Assembly: GCA_002420085.1 (NCBI GenBank)
Contig: DIHI01000113.1
Coordinates: forward strand, 7,414 to 14,155
Origin: Lysobacterales bacterium UBA5700
Lineage (GTDB): Bacteria; Pseudomonadota; Gammaproteobacteria; Xanthomonadales; Xanthomonadaceae
Length of the DNA: 6,742 nt
Direction: 5' to 3'
Of this stretch, positions 1-5,112 are shown piece after piece. The notes beneath the pieces are model-generated. The model was not told where the DNA came from and did not search any database. It was given only the letters and a program-made list of their open reading frames with translations. Within the stretch, counting starts at the first letter, position 1, and each line of letters opens with the position of its first letter. Position numbers and translations under genes: made by a program.

Positions 1-58
1 GCCGGGCTGAGGCTGCGTGTGTGGCCGATGCTGCCGCGTTGCAGCAGCCCAGCCCGGC
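1..58. repeat. long-stem inverted repeat (hairpin) at window edge
   Basis: Bases 1-9 (GCCGGGCTG) pair perfectly with 50-58, base A10 bulges, and 11-16 (GGCTGC) pair with 44-49. This gives a 15-bp stem around a 27-base loop. It lies downstream of the minus-strand DUF465 gene, so it could be a 3'-end structure of that transcript or a REP-like element. No T-run follows it on the plus strand, and the minus-strand flank is outside the window, so a terminator role cannot be judged. Confidence 0.5.
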
Positions 59-202
59 GATCACCGGTCACCCGATGATCTGTTTCGCGCAGCATCTCTC
101 GATCTGCCGGCTGTGTCGGGCGGGCTCTCCTCCGGTGCTGCGGCCATCCCCCGGTCCGACCCGCACGACGGAGGCGATCCGACCTGCGGACTGGACGGGC
201 GC
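1..202. other. left-edge stretch with no supportable gene
   Basis: Open frames cross this stretch on the plus strand but run antisense into the DUF465 gene and have the Arg/Ser/Ala-rich composition of GC-rich shadow frames. On the minus strand a frame opens at an ATG near position 95 and stays open to the edge, but it has no usable ribosome binding site and no recognisable protein character, so I do not call it. The only structure I see is the hairpin at the extreme left. Confidence 0.5.
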
Positions 203-409
203 TCAGGCGTCAAGGTCGGGAATCAGCCGGCTCTGGAGTCGGGCGATGCAGTCCTTGAGCAGCAGCTTGCGCTTTTTGAGGCGACGCAATTGCAACTGGT
301 CCACGCCGGGGTCGGTCGACAGTCGCTCGATGGCGAGGTCGAGGTCGCGGTGTTCGAGCTTGAGTTCAGTGAGTTTGCGGGCAGTCGTTGCCGGGTCATC
401 GGGTTGCAT
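203..409 (-). CDS. DUF465 / YdcH family small protein
   Basis: This is a 68-residue protein with the look of the DUF465 (YdcH) family: a short, highly charged, all-helical protein that probably forms a helical hairpin or coiled coil. The family core is visible as LKLEHRDLDLAIERL, then a DPGVDQLQLRR turn segment, then KKRKLLLKDCIARL with a C-terminal LIPD. Family members are usually about 65-75 residues, so this is full length. I chose the ATG at 409 because GGAGG sits five bases upstream. An in-frame ATG at 421 would add four residues (MEAT) but has no such site. The molecular function of the family is unknown. The gene is divergent from rdgC and appears monocistronic here. Family assignment is confident; any role would be a guess. 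Confidence 0.85.
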   Translation of the reverse strand: MQPDDPATTARKLTELKLEHRDLDLAIERLSTDPGVDQLQLRRLKKRKLLLKDCIARLQSRLIPDLDA

Positions 410-719
410 CGTGGCCTCCATGGCCAAGCTTAGCGCCGTTGCCCGCGTGGTGACAGGGGCATGAGCGGCATCGGTATGGCTGTCGGCTAGACTATGCCGC
501 CTGCGGCCGATCGGCAATCCGTCGTCGAATCCGGCCGCGCACGGGTCGGCCGGCGCGGTTGCCGCACGGCGTTCGATCGGGTCGCCGACCCGAAATCGGA
601 GCGCATGGCAGAATCGCGGCTGGCGAGCGCGGCTGGTCAAGGTCGCTCGTCGGTTGTCGGTCGCCATCGAACGATCGGCCGACCGATGTTCGCTGTGTCT
701 TTAGTCTTCCGGGAATCGC
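410..719. other. divergent intergenic region between DUF465 gene and rdgC
   Basis: About 310 bases separate the two divergent start codons. The open frames across it on both strands are Arg/Ser-rich shadows with no recognisable protein. It holds three CGATCG palindromes (508, 574 and 672), one of them within the decamer GCCGATCGGC (506-515), and an interrupted palindrome close to rdgC (668-692). A TAGACT hexamer at 488-493 and TTTAGT at 700-705 are possible but weak plus-strand -10 elements. I could not identify a convincing promoter for the minus-strand gene. Confidence 0.5.
668..692. promoter_or_regulatory. interrupted palindrome upstream of rdgC, possible operator
   Basis: CGAAC (668-672) pairs with GTTCG (688-692), G673 bulges, and ATCGG (674-678) pairs with CCGAT (683-687) around a CCGA loop. 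It ends 27 bases before the rdgC ATG. If the weak TTTAGT at 700-705 is a -10 element, this palindrome would overlap the -35 position, as an operator would. It could equally be an RNA hairpin if transcription starts further upstream. The role is inferred from position and symmetry only. Confidence 0.35.
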
Positions 720-1628
720 ATGTTCTTCAGAAATCTCACCCTGTTCCGCTTTCCCGCCAGTGTCGATTCGGCGCTGAACGACCTCGAAGCGCGGCTGGCC
801 GAGGCACGGCTGAAGCCGGTCGGCCCGCAGGAGTTCGCCTCGGCCGGGTTCGTTCCGCCCTTGGGCCGCGATGCGCCGATGCTGAGTCATGCCGTCGGCG
901 ACTGTCTGTGGGTCACGGTCGGTGGCGAGCAGCGCCTGCTGCCGCCATCGGTGGTCAATGAGGCGGTCGCCGAGAAGGTCGATGAGATCGAGCGGGTCGA
1001 GGGCCGCAAGCCCGGCAGCCGCACCCGTCAGCGGATCCGCGACGATGTCGTCCACAGCCTGTTGCCGCGTGCGTTCGTGCGGCCGGTCCGGACCGATGCC
1101 TATTTCGATCGTGAGCATCGGGTGCTGTACGTGGACAGCGCCAGCCGCAAGCAGGCCGAGGCGGTGGTGTCGGAGCTGCGCCAGGCGCTGGGTTCGTTCC
1201 CGGCCCTGCCGCTGAATGCCGAGACCTCGCCGCGCTCGGTGCTGACCGGTTGGATCGCGGGCGAGCCGATGCCCTCGGGATTCGAACTCGGCGATGAGTG
1301 TGAATTGAAGGATCCAGTCGAGCACGGTGCGGTGGTCAAGTGTCAGCGACAGGAACTGACCGCCGATGAGGTGGGCAAACATCTGGAAGCCGGCAAACAG
1401 GTCAGCCGGCTGGCGCTGGTGCTCGACGAACGGGTCGGCTTCGTGCTGGGTGAGGATCTGGTCCTGCGCAAGCTGAAGTTCCTCGACGCGGCGGTCGAGT
1501 CGCTGGAGAGCACCGAGCGCGACAGCCTGGAAGCCGAACTCGATGCCCGTTTCGCGCTGATGAGCGGCGAACTCAAGCGGGTGTTTCCACTGCTCGCGTC
1601 GGCTTTCCGGTTGAGCGCGGCAGGGTGA
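720..1628 (+). CDS. rdgC: RdgC, recombination-associated DNA-binding protein
   Basis: The 302-residue product matches RdgC in length (about 303 residues in E. coli) and in family landmarks. These include an N-terminus beginning MFFRNLTLFRF, a GFVPPLG segment near residue 44, a mid-protein KVDEIERVEGRKPG stretch, and a late RLALVLDERVGFVLGEDLVLRKLKFLD block. RdgC is a ring-forming dimer of the nucleoid that binds duplex DNA with little sequence specificity and restrains RecA-promoted recombination; this is family knowledge, not visible here. The ATG is chosen because it starts exactly at the conserved MFFRN end and has a modest GGGA five bases upstream. The YgjP-type peptidase gene starts 16 bases after the stop, so the two are probably co-transcribed. 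No truncation or frameshift is seen. Confidence 0.96.
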   Translation: MFFRNLTLFRFPASVDSALNDLEARLAEARLKPVGPQEFASAGFVPPLGRDAPMLSHAVGDCLWVTVGGEQRLLPPSVVNEAVAEKVDEIERVEGRKPGSRTRQRIRDDVVHSLLPRAFVRPVRTDAYFDREHRVLYVDSASRKQAEAVVSELRQALGSFPALPLNAETSPRSVLTGWIAGEPMPSGFELGDECELKDPVEHGAVVKCQRQELTADEVGKHLEAGKQVSRLALVLDERVGFVLGEDLVLRKLKFLDAAVESLESTERDSLEAELDARFALMSGELKRVFPLLASAFRLSAAG

Positions 1629-1644
1629 GCCGAATGCGGCATCG

Positions 1645-2463
1645 ATGCGCGCCGCTGCCTGTCGATGGCGCGCGGCGGTGACCGTGGCTCGCTCGATGGT
1701 GGGTGTGCGGCGGGTCGCGCGCGAGCCGTGTGAAATCCGTCTGCCGGACGGCACCATGACCACCCTGCTGCGGGTCCACGACCCGCGCGCACGGCGCTTG
1801 CGCCTGAGCGTCGATGCCGGCGGCGCTCGTCTGACCATCCCGCCTGGGGTCGGCGAACGCGCGGCCGAGACGTTTCTCGACCGACACGCGGACTGGTTGC
1901 TGATGCAGTTGCGTCGATACCGTCAGACCGAGGCGCTGCGGATGCCAGTGCGCCCCGGTCATCCGGGTCCGATCCGCCTGCGCGGTGCTGATCTGGCGTT
2001 GCACTGGCAAACCGGACGATTCGCGCGCGTGCAGGAGGTGCCGGCTGGCCTGATCTTCGAGTTGCCCGAACGTTGCGATCCGGCCGTGTCGAGCCGACTG
2101 CTGCGTGAGTTCTACCTGGCCCAGGCGCGCGCCGATGTCGGCCGTTGGTTGCCGCGCTGGCTACCGACCCTGCCGGTGGCGCCGCGTGAGGTGCGGATTC
2201 GCCCGCTGCGCTCGTTGTGGGGCTCGCTCAGTCCGAGCCGGACGGTGTCTCTGGACCTGGCCCTGATCCTGGCGCCGTCGGCGGCGTTCGAGTACGTGCT
2301 CATCCACGAACTGTGCCACCTGATCCAGGCCAATCATTCGCCGGCCTTCTGGCGTGAGGTCGAATCGCGCTGCCCCGAGTGGCGGCACTGGCGGGCCTGG
2401 TTTCGTGAGCGGGGTGGGGCGATCAAGGCGGAATTGGCGACGCTGCTCGACCCGGGCCAGTGA
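1645..2463 (+). CDS. YgjP/DUF45-type zinc metallopeptidase (M48-like)
   Basis: The C-terminal part carries the zinc signature HELCHLIQANHSPAFW at residues 221-236. H221 and H225 are predicted zinc ligands, E222 the catalytic acid, and H231 the likely third ligand of this family. The segment just before it, LWGSLSPSRTVSLDLAL, corresponds to the usual RWGSC..G.I.LN block but lacks its Arg and Cys. The N-terminal beta-rich part begins near DPRARRLRLSVD (residue 46). No signal peptide or membrane segment is evident, so a cytoplasmic location is expected. These proteins resemble the protease domain of SprT/M48 enzymes; the physiological substrate is unsettled, and a nucleotide-hydrolase activity has been proposed for E. 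coli YgjP. The start is uncertain: neither the ATG used here nor an in-frame ATG at 1696 (255 residues, before MVGVRR) has a clear ribosome binding site, and the conserved region lies downstream of both. Confidence 0.85.
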   Translation: MRAAACRWRAAVTVARSMVGVRRVAREPCEIRLPDGTMTTLLRVHDPRARRLRLSVDAGGARLTIPPGVGERAAETFLDRHADWLLMQLRRYRQTEALRMPVRPGHPGPIRLRGADLALHWQTGRFARVQEVPAGLIFELPERCDPAVSSRLLREFYLAQARADVGRWLPRWLPTLPVAPREVRIRPLRSLWGSLSPSRTVSLDLALILAPSAAFEYVLIHELCHLIQANHSPAFWREVESRCPEWRHWRAWFRERGGAIKAELATLLDPGQ

Positions 2464-2603
2464 GCCGGTCCGGTCGGCGGATCATGGTTCACGGGCGTTG
2501 GCATCACTCGGATCGTTCGCCGCGCCGCGCCGCAGGCACGGTCAGCCCGGCAGTTGCCTGAGACGCCGCTGGGAACACGCCATTTCGGCAAAAGGCATTT
2601 CGC

Positions 2604-2637
2604 AAAAAACATCGGCCCCGACGAATCGGGGCCGATG
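2604..2637 (-). terminator. intrinsic terminator of the subtilase gene
   Basis: A perfect 12-bp inverted repeat, CATCGGCCCCGA (2610-2621) and TCGGGGCCGATG (2626-2637), flanks the four-base loop CGAA. Read on the minus strand it is a GC-rich stem with a TTCG tetraloop followed at once by six T residues (complement of A2604-2609). This is a textbook Rho-independent terminator for the subtilase transcript. On the plus strand the A-run precedes the stem but no T-run follows, so termination of rdgC/peptidase transcripts there would be weaker. Confidence 0.92.
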
Positions 2638-2644
2638 TGATGAC

Positions 2645-2666
2645 CCGCCTGGCCGAGGTCAGGCGG
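2645..2666. repeat. small hairpin between subtilase stop codon and terminator
   Basis: CCGCCTG (2645-2651) and CAGGCGG (2660-2666) form a 7-bp stem with an 8-base loop. It lies 12 bases past the subtilase stop codon and just before the main terminator, forming a tandem-hairpin 3' end that could protect the message from exonucleases. The role is inferred. Confidence 0.45.
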
Positions 2667-2678
2667 ATCGTAGTGCCG

Positions 2679-3839
2679 TCAGCGGGTGTACAGCAGGAGG
2701 TTCGGGGAACCGGTGCCGATGCTGGTCAGGCGGTTGGTGGTGGCCTTGGTGACGATGGTGCTGCGGACCGTGGCCGGGCTGGCGCCGGTGTTGCCGGCCA
2801 GAACGATCGCAGCCATGCCGGCCACGTGCGGCGAGGCCATCGAGGTGCCGCTGATGGTGTTGGTGGCGGTGTTGCTGGTCCACCAGGCCGAGGTGATCGA
2901 CGAGCCCGGCGCGAACAGATCCAGACAGGTGCCGAAGTTCGAGAACGACGAGCGGGCATCGGTCGAGGTGGTCGAGCCGACGGTGATGGCATTGGCGACG
3001 CGAGCCGGCGAGAAGTTGCAGGCATTCTGGTTGTCGTTGCCCGCGGCGACGACCAGGGTGACGCCGGCATTGATCAGGTTGTTGGCGGCGGTGTCGATGG
3101 TCGAGGCAGCCGGGCCGCCCAGGCTCATGTTGACCACGGCCGGCTTGACGTGATTGGTGCGCACCCAGTCCATCGCCGAGACGATGGTCGAGTTGGCCGC
3201 GCCGCCGGTGCAACCGAACACGCGGACCGGAACCAGACGGACCTGCTTGGCGATACCCCAGGTGGCGCCGCCGATGGTGCCGGCAACGTGGGTGCCGTGG
3301 CCATTGCAGTCGCTGGTGCCGCGACCGTCGCTGATCGCGGTGGCGCCGCCGCTGACCCGGCCACCGAAGTCGGTGTGGCTGGCCAGGATGCCGGTGTCGA
3401 TCACGTAGGCGCGGACATTGGAGGCGCCGGTGTCATAGACATAGGTGCCGTTGAGCGGACGGTCGCGCTGATCGACGCGATCGATGCCCCAGGTGGCGCC
3501 GCTCTGGGTGACGCTCGGGTAGGACATGCCGTCCTGTTCGATGAAGGCGACCCGCGAGTCGCGCATCAGGCGACGCATGCCGGCGTCATCGGTGCGGGTG
3601 ACGAAGCCCTGGATGACATTTTCGAAGGCGATGTCGGCATACAGACCGTTGTCGGCGGCGACAGCGGCGATCTTGTCGAGCGGGGCCTTGCCACGCTGCT
3701 GCGCGCTCAACTGCGCGTCTTCTTTCAACACAACGATGTACTGACCCTCGATCGGGTTGGCGACGCGACGCAGTTCAGCCGACCACGCGGTGGTCGAGAA
3801 GGCTACCAGCACTGCTGCCGTAATCAGACGTCCGTTCAT
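2679..3839 (-). CDS. secreted subtilisin-like serine protease (S8, aqualysin/proteinase K type)
   Basis: This is a 386-residue preproprotease. Residues 1-21 form a signal peptide (positive NGR start, hydrophobic core, likely cleavage after AWSA). Residues about 32-106 resemble an I9 inhibitor propeptide, opening with [10 protein letters not shown] and ending near VAFIEQDG. The mature domain should begin around residues 109-114, before [11 protein letters not shown]. The triad is D148 (YVIDTGI), H181 ([12 protein letters not shown]) and S333 ([11 protein letters not shown]); N268 in AAGNDNQ is the oxyanion-hole Asn. C178/C210 and C274/C305 have the same spacing as the two disulfides of aqualysin I (67-99, 163-194). 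Unlike aqualysin it ends right after the catalytic domain (NLLLYTR), with no C-terminal prodomain or PPC domain. Sec export and broad extracellular proteolysis are inferred. The ATG used gives the signal peptide at the N-terminus and has GGAG ten bases upstream; an in-frame ATG at 3962 would bury the signal peptide. Confidence 0.95.
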   Translation of the reverse strand: MNGRLITAAVLVAFSTTAWSAELRRVANPIEGQYIVVLKEDAQLSAQQRGKAPLDKIAAVAADNGLYADIAFENVIQGFVTRTDDAGMRRLMRDSRVAFIEQDGMSYPSVTQSGATWGIDRVDQRDRPLNGTYVYDTGASNVRAYVIDTGILASHTDFGGRVSGGATAISDGRGTSDCNGHGTHVAGTIGGATWGIAKQVRLVPVRVFGCTGGAANSTIVSAMDWVRTNHVKPAVVNMSLGGPAASTIDTAANNLINAGVTLVVAAGNDNQNACNFSPARVANAITVGSTTSTDARSSFSNFGTCLDLFAPGSSITSAWWTSNTATNTISGTSMASPHVAGMAAIVLAGNTGASPATVRSTIVTKATTNRLTSIGTGSPNLLLYTR

Positions 3840-4031
3840 TGCGGTTACTCTCCGAGAAACACTTCCGTTCAAATGACCGTCTGCATTCGGCGATGCGTTC
3901 CACGCCCTGCCGTGCCGACGGAGTCGCCCAGGTCCGTTGCGTTGTGTCGCGAGTTCGGCCACCTGGAAGCGGCGAGTTTGGCGAGCATTCAGGTGAAAGC
4001 GCAGTGCCAGGTGTCACACGCAAAAGACCAA

Positions 4032-4064
4032 GTGAAAAAGCTGTGATGTAGTGCGCTGTTTCAC
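4032..4064. promoter_or_regulatory. inverted repeat GTGAAAAAGC-N13-GCTGTTTCAC, candidate operator
   Basis: The left arm (4032-4041) and the right arm (4055-4064) are complementary at 9 of 10 positions. A related half-site, GTGAAAGC, lies at 3993-4000, starting 39 bases upstream of the left arm. The element sits between the two divergent start codons, where a regulator could act on either gene. The 23-base centre-to-centre spacing is about two helical turns, which suits a dimeric DNA-binding protein. I do not recognise the regulator, and no regulator gene is adjacent. Confidence 0.4.
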
Positions 4065-4080
4065 ATTTCTGAGCGGTAAT

Positions 4081-4121
4081 CCGACCATCCGTCGGTGGAT
4101 GATCGGTCAGCGATCCGGATC
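4081..4121. promoter_or_regulatory. hairpin and GATCCGGATC palindrome just upstream of the glutaredoxin-fusion promoter
   Basis: CCGACCATCC (4081-4090) and GGATGATCGG (4097-4106) pair at 9 of 10 positions around a six-base loop. The perfect palindrome GATCCGGATC follows at 4112-4121, where the -35 region of the TAAAAT promoter would be. The arrangement could mark a repressor or activator site for the fusion gene. This is inference from symmetry and position. Confidence 0.3.
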
Positions 4122-4132
4122 ACGGCCCTGTG

Positions 4133-4138
4133 TAAAAT
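4133..4138 (+). promoter_or_regulatory. likely -10 box (TAAAAT) of the glutaredoxin-fusion gene
   Basis: TAAAAT differs from TATAAT at one position and lies 35 bases before the start codon in otherwise GC-rich sequence, which would give a 5' leader of roughly 25-30 bases. No good -35 hexamer is visible at the expected distance; a palindrome occupies that position, hinting that an activator might substitute for it. Confidence 0.55.
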
Positions 4139-4173
4139 GATCGACCGTCTTCGTCTTCCGGCCACACACGCCC

Positions 4174-5112
4174 ATGTCGCTCGCCCCCGATACCCGTCAG
4201 CGCATCGAACATCTGCTCGAATCCAACCGCGTCATGCTGTTCATGAAGGGCCAGCCGGGGGCGCCGCGTTGCGGCTTTTCTGCCAAGGCGGTGGCCGCGC
4301 TCGACAGTCTGGGTGTGGCCTATGGTCATGTCGATGTCCTGTCCGATCCCGATATCCGCGAGGGCATCAAGCTGTTCGGAAGCTGGCCGACGATTCCGCA
4401 GTTGTACATCGGGCGCGAACTGATCGGTGGCAGCGACATCATCGAGCAGATGCTCAACAGTGGTGAGCTGCACGCTGTGCTCGGCCTGCCGGCACCCGAT
4501 CGAACCCCGCCCGACCTGCACGTCACGCCGGCTGCGGCCGAGGCGATCCGTGCCGCGATGGCCGATATCGAGCCGGGCATCGGCCTGCACCTGCATGTCG
4601 ATGCCCGCCATGAGGCGCGCTTCGAGCTTGCCCCGGTCAGCGGCCAGGAGATCGTCGCCGAAGTCGGTGGTTTGCGCGTCCACCTCGATCTGGCCAGTGC
4701 GCCGCGTGCGCGCGGCATCGAGATCGACTGGATCGAGGATGTGCGGGGTGCCGGGCTGGTCATCCGCAATCCGAATGCGCCCGAGCCGCCGCCGCCGGTG
4801 CAGTCCCTGTCGGTCGCCGAACTGCGCGACCGGCTCGCTGCCGGCGCTATTCGGGTGATCGACGTGCGACCGCCGCAGGACCGCATGCGGGCACCCTTTC
4901 CGGGGCCGCACGAGCCGCTTGATCGTGACAGCATCGACCGGCTGGCGGCACTCGACAAAGCCCAGCCACTGGCCTTCCTCTGCCATCACGGCAACTCCAG
5001 CCGACAGGCGGCCGAGCATTTTCGCGGACTCGGCTTCCGGCAGGTGTTCAACGTCGAGGGCGGGATCGATGCCTGGGCGACCACCATCGATCCGAGCGTG
5101 CCGCGCTACTGA
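4174..5112 (+). CDS. monothiol glutaredoxin (Grx4/GrxD type) fused to degenerate IscA-like and rhodanese domains
   Basis: The 312-residue protein has three domains. Residues 1-105 are a CGFS monothiol glutaredoxin: MLFMKG, active site C33-G-F-S36, the SWPTIPQLYI cis-proline loop (P75) and the IGGSDII glutathione-binding turn (83-90). Such proteins bind glutathione-ligated [2Fe-2S] clusters and take part in cluster delivery. Residues 114-202 resemble an A-type carrier (IscA/HesB) from LHVTPAAAEAIRAAM to IRNPNAP, but have none of the three cluster-binding cysteines. Residues 210-312 are a rhodanese domain with C270 in CHHGNSSRQ and a GGIDAW end; the loop lacks the Arg of the usual CxxGxR pattern. 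A proline run (205-208) links the last two domains. A glutaredoxin with a rhodanese tail is, as I recall, typical of Xanthomonadaceae. No signal peptide, so cytoplasmic. No Shine-Dalgarno is apparent; the start is set by the domain boundary. The 3' end overlaps the convergent acyltransferase gene. Confidence 0.9.
   Translation: MSLAPDTRQRIEHLLESNRVMLFMKGQPGAPRCGFSAKAVAALDSLGVAYGHVDVLSDPDIREGIKLFGSWPTIPQLYIGRELIGGSDIIEQMLNSGELHAVLGLPAPDRTPPDLHVTPAAAEAIRAAMADIEPGIGLHLHVDARHEARFELAPVSGQEIVAEVGGLRVHLDLASAPRARGIEIDWIEDVRGAGLVIRNPNAPEPPPPVQSLSVAELRDRLAAGAIRVIDVRPPQDRMRAPFPGPHEPLDRDSIDRLAALDKAQPLAFLCHHGNSSRQAAEHFRGLGFRQVFNVEGGIDAWATTIDPSVPRY

Larger units (their letters stand above)
2464..2678. other. 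intergenic region between convergent peptidase genes
   Basis: No gene is supportable here. A near direct repeat, CATTTCGGCAAAA (2581-2593) and CATTTCGCAAAAA (2597-2609), precedes the terminator hairpin, and a second short hairpin lies between the terminator and the subtilase stop codon. I see no separate T-tailed terminator for the plus-strand rdgC/peptidase pair, so the shared hairpin may serve both directions. Confidence 0.5.
3840..4173. other. divergent regulatory region between subtilase and glutaredoxin-fusion genes
   Basis: This region separates two divergently transcribed genes and holds no gene I can support; the open frames crossing it are continuations of antisense shadows. The middle part (about 4018-4080) is noticeably richer in A/T than its surroundings. 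It contains a repeated GTGAAA-type motif, a 33-bp inverted repeat, a 26-bp hairpin and a likely -10 element for the plus-strand gene. I could not fix the promoter of the subtilase gene, but the A/T-rich part is the natural place for it. Confidence 0.6.

Noticed and set aside
17..464. Two overlapping plus-strand open frames across the left edge and DUF465 gene
   Set aside because: Both run antisense through the DUF465 coding region and show no domain or translation signal.
494..961. 155-codon plus-strand open frame preceded directly by TAGACT
   Set aside because: It overlaps the rdgC start in another frame, has Arg/Ala/Gly-rich shadow composition and no ribosome binding site.
492..1838. 448-codon minus-strand open frame opposite rdgC
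   Set aside because: It lies antisense to the unmistakable rdgC gene and is rich in Arg, Gln and His, typical of shadow frames in GC-rich DNA.
2581..2609. Direct repeat CATTTCGGCAAAA / CATTTCGCAAAAA as an attachment or insertion footprint
   Set aside because: Only two imperfect, almost adjacent copies beside a terminator; no integrase or element is nearby, so chance or terminator-flank structure is more likely.
3840..3962. N-terminal extension of the subtilase to an ATG at 3962
   Set aside because: It would place 41 non-hydrophobic residues ahead of a clear signal peptide; the ATG at 3839 has a GGAG upstream.
2637..4046. 469-codon plus-strand open frame opposite the subtilase
   Set aside because: It is the complement of a well-supported protease gene, starts inside the terminator hairpin, and has Gly/Ala/Val/Arg/Asp-heavy composition with no recognisable domain.
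4120..5019. 299-codon minus-strand open frame opposite the glutaredoxin fusion
   Set aside because: Fully antisense to a protein with three recognisable domains; no protein character of its own.
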